Below are positions 58,494 to 64,000 of a DNA stretch of 64,000 bases, in pieces; the stretch's first letter is position 1, and the number at the start of each line of letters is the position of its first letter. The notes under the pieces were generated by a model. It searched no databases. It had not been told where the DNA came from and saw nothing but the letters and a program-made list of their open reading frames with translations. Source of the DNA: SIG437 sp045576235 (GTDB lineage Bacteria; Bacillota; Clostridia; UBA1381; UBA9506); assembly GCA_045576235.1 (NCBI GenBank), contig JAZNGA010000004.1, positions 7,041 to 71,040 of the forward strand, given 5' to 3'. A program made the position numbers and the translations under genes.

Positions 58494-61121
58494 ATGGATA
58501 TCTTAAATGAATTTTACGAAAATCAGCCGCCGCTTCTGTTTGTTGATGAGCTCAAAAAGCCCGTTCACACGGAAAAGCCTGAATGGTTTGGAAGGAAAAA
58601 GGCAGAAGATGGCGAGATAAGCGTCAGCGGGATATATATTAAAAAGGATTTCCCTTTTGATAAAGACATTCTCGAAACAGCAATAGAAGACTTTGAAAGA
58701 TTTGCTGAAATTTATGAAATTGCAGGGGATAAATATCCCATATGCTCAGAATATGCCAAAACAAGCAAATTTGAGGAATATATCATAAGGGTTGAAAAAG
58801 ATGCCTGCACCATCATAGCAGAAGACACAGAGGGCATCAGGCGAGGCATTATCTACATAGAAGATGAGCTTAAAAGGCGCGAAGGTGCGTTTCTTCCTTT
58901 AGGAGAAATCAAGAGAACTCCGCGCATTAAAGCCAGAATAACCCGAGGCTTTTTCAGCCCGACAAACAGACCTCCTAAAAACATTGATGAGCTCATGGAT
59001 GATGTTGACTATTATCCTGATGAATATTTAAACCGCTTAGCTCACGATGGAACAAACGGAATCTGGATTTACACAAGGCTTGCAGATTTGGTCAGAACTG
59101 ACATCATCCCTGAATATGGAGAAAATGCGGAAAAAAGAATTGCTAAACTAAATAGGGTGGTTGCAAGATGCAAGCGCTATGGAATAGGCGTCTATGTTTT
59201 TTTTATTGACCCTGCATTCCTCACAAAAGAAATTGCAGAAAAGCATCCTGATATTGCAGGCTATGACTGCTATCTGGAAAGAAAAACATTCTGCACTCAT
59301 TCAGAAAACGGAAAAGCATATTGCATAGAAGCTATGGAAAAGCTCTCAAGAGCGCTTCCTGAAGTCAAGGGCTACATTGACATTTCATATGGAGAAAGAC
59401 CAACATCATGTGGGTCAATTGACCCGAAAAACTGTCCGAGATGCAAGGATTATACCTCACCTGAAATTGTTGCACACACGACAAATCTCTTAAAGGAAGG
59501 CATTCGTCGTGCAGGTGTGAAGGCAGATTTCATCAGCTGGACATATGGCTACAGAAACTGGACTTTAGAAGAGACGGCTGAATTTGTGCATCATTCACCT
59601 GAAGATGTAATAGTTATGGAAAACTATGAGGACATGGGCGTAGATGTTCAGCTCGGAAAAGAGAGACTTGCGGTTGATTATTGGCTTTCATATCTTGGCC
59701 CTTCGTCACGATATGAAGCAGCACAGAATGTTGCGCTTAAGGAAAACAAGACGATTTATGCAAAGCTTCAGGTCTGTTGTTCGCACGAATGTGCAACGCT
59801 TCCCTACATTCCTGTTCCGGGAATTTTGTTTGATAAATATAATTCGACCTTTGAAGGCGTAATGCAATGCTGGTATTTTGGAAATTATCCGTCACTCATG
59901 AGCAAAACAGCAGGGGAGCTTTCATTTTTGCACGATTTTTCAGATAAAGACAGCTTTTTAGAATTTGTTGCAGGAATCTATTTTGGAAAGAGCAGGGCCA
60001 AGGCTGCTGCTAAGGCATGGAAATGCTTTGAAGAAGCATATAAGAATTATCCGACAAACATCATGTTCTCATATTATGGCCCTATGCATGACGGAGTTGT
60101 CTGGGATTTGCAGCTTAAGCCTAAAAATAATTGTCTGCCGAGAACATGGCTTTATCTTGACACAGCAGATGGCGACAGAATTTATGAATGTATGCAGAGC
60201 GGACACACGCTTGATGAGGTTGTCACTTTACTTGCAAGAATGAAAGAAAAATGGCAAGAAGGGCTCTCTCTGTTGCCTGAAAATTGCCCGAAGGAAATGA
60301 AAAATGTCATTGATGCTTATTTCTGTCTTGCTAAAAGTGCAGATAACATCATGAATTTTTATAATCTTCGCTATGAACTAAATTCAAGTGACGATAAAAT
60401 GGCTATTCTCGATGAAATGGAGCGACTCGTTCGCGCAGAAATGGTAAACAGTGAGAAGATGGCAGAGATATGTGACAGAGACACTCGTCTTGGCTATCAT
60501 TCCGAAGCGGAAAACTTCAAGTTCTTTTCTGCACAGCTCAAAAAGCGTGTCCGCTCACTTGAAAACCTGATTTCAACTGAGTTTAAAGATGTGAGAAAGC
60601 GAATTGAAGACGGAGAAGTTCCTCTTGACTGGGATGTGGGATATTCTGATAAAGTCTATGTGGCATCAGATAGTCTCCAGACTGCAAAAGAGGAGAGATA
60701 TCCAAACGGAGAAGGCTTTTTCAAAATTGCAACAGATGAAGAAAACGCATATTTCGAGTTCTGCGGAGAAAAGGGTTCAGAATTTACGCTCTCGCTTGAA
60801 ACAGAACCAATGCATCCTCAGCTGGAAATTCATTTTACTGAAGGCAAAAAGACATTGCCATATCATTTCTATGAAGGTCTCACAGATAAGAGGATTAATG
60901 AGGAATTTGAAAAATATAAAGTGGTTTATGAATGTGATGGGGAAAAAGAAAAGCATGTTGTGACCATCAGAAAAGACGATGTCGGTTGGGGCAAAAAATG
61001 GCCTGTCCGATTTAAAACAGTAAGCAACTATGGAGCGTGGTCTCCGTCGGTTAACGAAATTCCTCGTCTCGGAATTGGAAAGAATCCATCCGAGTTCGGC
61101 AGAATTATCGAGAAGATTTAA
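58494..61121 (+). CDS. Putative glycoside hydrolase with GH20/GH67-like N-terminal domain
   Basis: An 875-residue protein without signal peptide, so probably cytosolic. The first 145 residues look like the alpha-beta domain before catalytic barrels of GH20, GH67 and GH84 enzymes (ending IRRGIIYIEDELKRR). A barrel-like middle follows, with ITRGFFSPTNR, NGIWIYTRLADL, GIGVYVFFIDPAFL, IDISYGERP and SWTYGYRNW. The C-terminal 180 residues are a strand-rich domain resembling CBM9-like modules. Family assignment is tentative and the substrate unknown. The ATG at 58494 follows AAGGAGAG. The neighbours process sugars. Confidence 0.5.
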   Translation: MDILNEFYENQPPLLFVDELKKPVHTEKPEWFGRKKAEDGEISVSGIYIKKDFPFDKDILETAIEDFERFAEIYEIAGDKYPICSEYAKTSKFEEYIIRVEKDACTIIAEDTEGIRRGIIYIEDELKRREGAFLPLGEIKRTPRIKARITRGFFSPTNRPPKNIDELMDDVDYYPDEYLNRLAHDGTNGIWIYTRLADLVRTDIIPEYGENAEKRIAKLNRVVARCKRYGIGVYVFFIDPAFLTKEIAEKHPDIAGYDCYLERKTFCTHSENGKAYCIEAMEKLSRALPEVKGYIDISYGERPTSCGSIDPKNCPRCKDYTSPEIVAHTTNLLKEGIRRAGVKADFISWTYGYRNWTLEETAEFVHHSPEDVIVMENYEDMGVDVQLGKERLAVDYWLSYLGPSSRYEAAQNVALKENKTIYAKLQVCCSHECATLPYIPVPGILFDKYNSTFEGVMQCWYFGNYPSLMSKTAGELSFLHDFSDKDSFLEFVAGIYFGKSRAKAAAKAWKCFEEAYKNYPTNIMFSYYGPMHDGVVWDLQLKPKNNCLPRTWLYLDTADGDRIYECMQSGHTLDEVVTLLARMKEKWQEGLSLLPENCPKEMKNVIDAYFCLAKSADNIMNFYNLRYELNSSDDKMAILDEMERLVRAEMVNSEKMAEICDRDTRLGYHSEAENFKFFSAQLKKRVRSLENLISTEFKDVRKRIEDGEVPLDWDVGYSDKVYVASDSLQTAKEERYPNGEGFFKIATDEENAYFEFCGEKGSEFTLSLETEPMHPQLEIHFTEGKKTLPYHFYEGLTDKRINEEFEKYKVVYECDGEKEKHVVTIRKDDVGWGKKWPVRFKTVSNYGAWSPSVNEIPRLGIGKNPSEFGRIIEKI

Positions 61122-61123
61122 GG

Positions 61124-61231
61124 ATGAGAGCTATTGTTGAGGGCGTTTGCGATTATAAGAAAATGGAAGATGAAATGACAAAAATTGCTATGCCATATTA
61201 TGAAACAATTTTGGCATCACAGGAAAAATAG
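61124..61231 (+). pseudogene. Short gene remnant, possible oxidoreductase tail
   Basis: A 35-codon frame beginning MRAIVEGVCDYKKMEDEM and ending YETILASQEK starts three bases after the previous stop and lacks a ribosome site at proper spacing. Its sequence resembles the C-terminal helix of Gfo/Idh/MocA-type dehydrogenases. It may be the last piece of a lost gene. Confidence 0.4.
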
Positions 61232-61261
61232 TCTTGCTTTTTCGAAAATGAATGATTAGTT

Positions 61262-61304
61262 TCAGGTGTTATTTCGCATCTGTGAAAGAACACCTGATTT
61301 TTTT
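61262..61304 (+). terminator. Terminator before the SGNH hydrolase promoter
   Basis: Stem TCAGGTGTT/AACACCTGA with an inner TTTC/GAAA pairing, then TTTTTTT. Confidence 0.9.
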
Positions 61305-61346
61305 ATGTTATGATAAAAAATATGTTATAATAATTTGAAAAATCAA

Positions 61347-61375
61347 TTGACTGACAGAAAGTGATATGATAGAAT
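61347..61375 (+). promoter_or_regulatory. Promoter of the SGNH hydrolase-galM genes
   Basis: TTGACT at 61347-61352, a 17-nt spacer and TAGAAT at 61370-61375 preceded by TGA as an extended -10. The leader is about 105 nt. Confidence 0.65.
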
Positions 61376-61484
61376 TACACTAATAAAATGTAATCGTTAA
61401 AGGTGCGAATTTATGCAGTGATATTAACAATTGCGCATAATTGAAACGAACAACTCAAAACACATTTTATGGGGTGATTTTAAA

Positions 61485-62543
61485 ATGGATGTTTTAACAA
61501 AAATTGACAAAAATTTTGAAATTAAAAGCAAAATTGAAAAAGAGGACATATATTTTTATGATTCATATAAAGCTCCCTTTAAAACTTATGGCATATTTAA
61601 AGAAAACAGAGAATACATTCGCATGCCAAAGGAAATTGCAGAAACAGTGAGCGAGGGCGTTCATCTGCTCTGTCCGCACACGGCAGGCGGAAGAGTGAGA
61701 TTTATGACAGACAGCCCATATGTTGCGATTTATGCTGAACTTAAAGGCGTTTATAACAGACCTCATATGTCTATAACAGGCTCATCGGGATTTGATATGT
61801 ATGCAGACGGAAACTACGCCGGCACTTTTGTGCTTCCGTGGAGCGGAATGGAAAACGAAACATATGAAAGCATAAAAGAATTTGAAGATGTTAAAATGCG
61901 TGATGTGACTATCAATTTTCCACATTATTGCGGCGTGAAGAATCTATATATTGGCTTAAAGGAAGGCGCAAAAATAGAAGCGGGGTTGCCATATGTAAAT
62001 GAAAAGCCTGTCATATATTACGGCTCTTCAATCACGCAGGGCGCTTGTGCTTCAAGGTCGGGCATGACCTATCAGAATATTGTTTCAAGAAGATTTAACT
62101 GCGATTATATAAATCTTGGTTTTTCAGGAAACGCTAAAGCGGAAGATGAGATGATTGATTACATTAAGAATCTTGAAATGTCGCTTTTTGTTTATGATTA
62201 TGACCACAACGCGCCAACAGTTGAGCATCTTTTAAACACGCACGAAAAGATGTTTAAGGAAATCAGAAAGGCTAATCCCGATTTGCCGATTGTAATGATG
62301 TCAAGACCAAAATATTTCCTCACAGCTGAAGAAAAGAAACGCCAGAAAATCATTGAAACCACATATGAAAACGCTTTAAAATCGGGAGATAAGAATGTTT
62401 ATTTCCTAAACGGACGAAAGCTTTGCGCTCTTTGCAAGGACAATGGCACAACAGATAGCTGTCATCCGAATGATTTAGGGTTTGCTTCGGTGGCAAAGGC
62501 GCTTGGAGACCTGATAGCAAAAGAAAGTCTTTTGGCTGATTAA
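61485..62543 (+). CDS. SGNH/GDSL-family hydrolase (carbohydrate esterase-like)
   Basis: A 352-residue protein without signal peptide. An N-terminal beta domain of about 170 residues precedes an SGNH hydrolase domain. The nucleophile is Ser182 in YYGSSITQG, a GDS variant with Ser in place of Asp, followed by ASRSGMTYQNIV; NLGFSGNAK gives the oxyanion Gly and Asn; Asp324 and His327 in TDSCHPNDLG complete the triad. Such enzymes often remove acetyl groups from sugars. The ATG follows GGGGTGA. It lies 23 bases before galM. Confidence 0.85.
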   Translation: MDVLTKIDKNFEIKSKIEKEDIYFYDSYKAPFKTYGIFKENREYIRMPKEIAETVSEGVHLLCPHTAGGRVRFMTDSPYVAIYAELKGVYNRPHMSITGSSGFDMYADGNYAGTFVLPWSGMENETYESIKEFEDVKMRDVTINFPHYCGVKNLYIGLKEGAKIEAGLPYVNEKPVIYYGSSITQGACASRSGMTYQNIVSRRFNCDYINLGFSGNAKAEDEMIDYIKNLEMSLFVYDYDHNAPTVEHLLNTHEKMFKEIRKANPDLPIVMMSRPKYFLTAEEKKRQKIIETTYENALKSGDKNVYFLNGRKLCALCKDNGTTDSCHPNDLGFASVAKALGDLIAKESLLAD

Positions 62544-62566
62544 ATGAAATTTAAAAGGAGAAAAAG

Positions 62567-63595
62567 ATGTCAATCAGTAAAGTGAAATTTGGTGAACTGA
62601 ACGGAAAAACTGTTTATGCATATACTCTTGCAAATAAAAATGGTTTCAGCGTTGAAATATTAAATTATGGCGGCATCATCAGAAAAATCATTTTTAAAAA
62701 CACGGATGTCGTTTTAGGAAGAGATTCTTTAGAAGAATATTTAAATAACGAGGGCTATTTTGGGGCTTTGATTGGCAGAAATTCAAACAGAATCAAGAAT
62801 TCAAGATTTAGTCTGTCGAGAAAAGAACACAAACTGTATGCAAATGACGGGGAAAACAATCTCCATGGCGGAAAAATCGGTTTTGACAAAAAAATATGGG
62901 ATGCAAAAGAAGTTGATGAAGAAGAAACCTCTCTTGTTTTAACATGCGTTAGTCCTGACGGGGAAGAAGGCTTTTCGGGAAATCTCAGCGTGGAAGTTAC
63001 ATACACTGTGACGGATGATAACGCTCTCCGAATTGAGTATAGCGGGATATCAGACGCAGACACCGTGTTTAACATGACAAATCACGCATATTTCAATTTA
63101 AATGGTCACAATAGCGGTAGCATCGAAAAACATTCGCTTTGGCTCGACAGCGATTTCTACACGCCAAATGGTGACGACTGTGTTCCAAATGGTGAAATCA
63201 TGAGCGTTAAAAACACACCTTTTGATTTTAATGATGGTGGAGTTTTTGAGGAGAGATTTAAAGCCGGTCATCCGCAGATTGATTTATTTGGAGGCTTTGA
63301 CCATAATTTTGCTTTAAAAGGCAGCGGCTACAGAAGGGTTGGCGCACTTATAGGTGATAAAACGGGAATTAAAATGGAAATATACACAGACAAAGTCGGC
63401 GTTCAGCTTTACACAGGTAATATGATTGAAGAGGACCGAATCTGTAAAGACGGAGCGGTCTATCAGAAACACAGTGCGCTTTGTTTAGAAACGCAGGAAT
63501 TTCCAAACTTTTTAAATTTCAGTCATTTTCCGAAATTCATTTTAAGAAAAAATGAAAAACACACGACAACGACCTTATATAAATTTTGTGAATAA
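62567..63595 (+). CDS. galM: Aldose 1-epimerase
   Basis: A 342-residue galactose mutarotase-fold enzyme that interconverts anomers of aldoses. The catalytic His lies in FNMTNHAYFNLNGH near residue 173 and the catalytic Glu in ALCLETQEFPN near the C-terminus, with GGFDHNFAL and NYGGIIRKI as further markers. AAGGAG precedes the ATG. It is cotranscribed with the SGNH hydrolase gene. The actual sugar could be galactose, glucose or xylose. Confidence 0.92.
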   Translation: MSISKVKFGELNGKTVYAYTLANKNGFSVEILNYGGIIRKIIFKNTDVVLGRDSLEEYLNNEGYFGALIGRNSNRIKNSRFSLSRKEHKLYANDGENNLHGGKIGFDKKIWDAKEVDEEETSLVLTCVSPDGEEGFSGNLSVEVTYTVTDDNALRIEYSGISDADTVFNMTNHAYFNLNGHNSGSIEKHSLWLDSDFYTPNGDDCVPNGEIMSVKNTPFDFNDGGVFEERFKAGHPQIDLFGGFDHNFALKGSGYRRVGALIGDKTGIKMEIYTDKVGVQLYTGNMIEEDRICKDGAVYQKHSALCLETQEFPNFLNFSHFPKFILRKNEKHTTTTLYKFCE

Positions 63596-63599
63596 AAAA

Positions 63600-63854
63600 A
63601 TTTTTAAAATTATGGCTTTTTCGAAGCGGAGCGTGTCGTCAGGGGACAGACCTATTATATGCTGCAGAGTTCGTTTGATGCTGATTTTAAAGACGCTGAC
63701 GCTCGCAGGCGGATATATATATTATACGGCAGGTGTCCGCACCGAGGTTTTAAGGCCGGAAGAGTAATAAAGCAATTTATATGACAATTTTGACCGTGCG
63801 GCATCAGGCGCATGGACAAAAGAGATAAAGATGAAAATTAAAAAATTTTTTTAA
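63600..63854 (+). pseudogene. Decayed coding remnant between galM and the oxidoreductase gene
   Basis: Protein-like pieces appear in different frames: GQTYYMLQSSFDADFKDADA from 63644, an overlapping AGGYIYYTAGVRTEVLRPEE in the next frame, and NFDRAASGAWTKEIKMKI ending in TAA at 63852-63854. None has a start with a ribosome site. They read as the end of one damaged gene. Its family is not recognised. Confidence 0.4.
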
Positions 63855-63874
63855 AATAAAAGGAGAAGATTAAA

Positions 63875-64000
63875 ATGGCAAAAAAGAGATTTGTTCAGGT
63901 TGGAATCGGTGGAAGAGCAAGAATGTATTACAATGCAATTGCAAAGACATTCAGCGAAACATCAGAGCTTGTTGCATTCTGTGACATAAACCGCACAAGA
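63875..64000 (+). CDS. Gfo/Idh/MocA-family oxidoreductase (partial, runs off the window)
   Basis: The first 42 residues of an NAD(P)-dependent sugar or inositol dehydrogenase-type protein: VQVGIGGRARMYYNAI carries the dinucleotide loop GIGGRAR, and LVAFCDINRTR the strand ending in an acidic residue typical of NAD binding. AGGAGAAG precedes the ATG. It continues the sugar cluster begun by the putative glycosidase, SGNH hydrolase and galM. The 3' part lies outside the window. Confidence 0.85.
   Translation, partial: MAKKRFVQVGIGGRARMYYNAIAKTFSETSELVAFCDINRTR

Overview
The window looks like a chromosomal segment of an anaerobic, endospore-forming Clostridia-type Bacillota bacterium of fairly low G+C. 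Four lines of evidence point there: sporulation genes (spoVAD, sipL, the yaaL-bofA pair), a complete [FeFe]-hydrogenase maturation set (hydE, hydG, hydF and a TM1266-like regulator), a Firmicutes-type division and cell wall cluster whose MurE carries the meso-diaminopimelate signature, and an F-type ATP synthase whose c subunit carries the two-carboxylate pattern of Na+-coupled rotors. No rRNA, tRNA, CRISPR array or intact insertion sequence was recognised.

Layout. 1-4.3 kb: a GT4 glycosyltransferase and a 933-residue TIR-MORN fusion behind a perfect consensus promoter. 4.3-10.7 kb: two large secreted proteins (an S-layer-homology protein and a repeated carbohydrate-binding-like protein) flanking a DUF5662 gene on the minus strand. 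10.8-16.2 kb: an isolated spoVAD, then pyrC-pyrK-pyrD-pyrF and a hemolysin III gene. 16.3-20.4 kb (minus): TM1266-like regulator, hydE, hydG and hydF, preceded by a leader with a terminator and a competing pairing. 20.4-24.8 kb (minus): sipL, trkH, trkA. 25.0-31.7 kb: atpI-B-E-F-H-A-G-D-C, ending in a shortened epsilon subunit. 31.7-36.1 kb: a decayed mobile-element-like repeat tract, a TAXI-type TRAP transporter and a D-2-hydroxyacid dehydrogenase. 36.2-36.9 kb (minus): yaaL-bofA. 37.0-52.3 kb: mraZ, rsmH, ftsL-like, PASTA-PBP, murE, murF, mraY, ftsW, murG, murA, ftsQ, DUF881, sbp, ftsZ, with murD missing. 52.3-57.7 kb: a VanZ-family gene, then L-fucose mutarotase, a glycosyltransferase and bifunctional fucokinase/GDP-fucose pyrophosphorylase. 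57.7-64.0 kb: small and decayed genes, then a sugar cluster (putative glycosidase, SGNH hydrolase, aldose epimerase, start of a Gfo/Idh/MocA oxidoreductase).

How the parts work together. The pyr genes make UMP. The dcw cluster builds and splits the peptidoglycan wall. The fucose cassette probably activates salvaged L-fucose for a surface glycan. The atp and trk loci handle ion coupling and share a divergent promoter region. The points most worth follow-up are the TIR-MORN protein, the hyd leader, the decayed replication-protein-like tract directly after a truncated atpC, and the in-frame continuation of coding sequence past the stop of the carbohydrate-binding-like gene.
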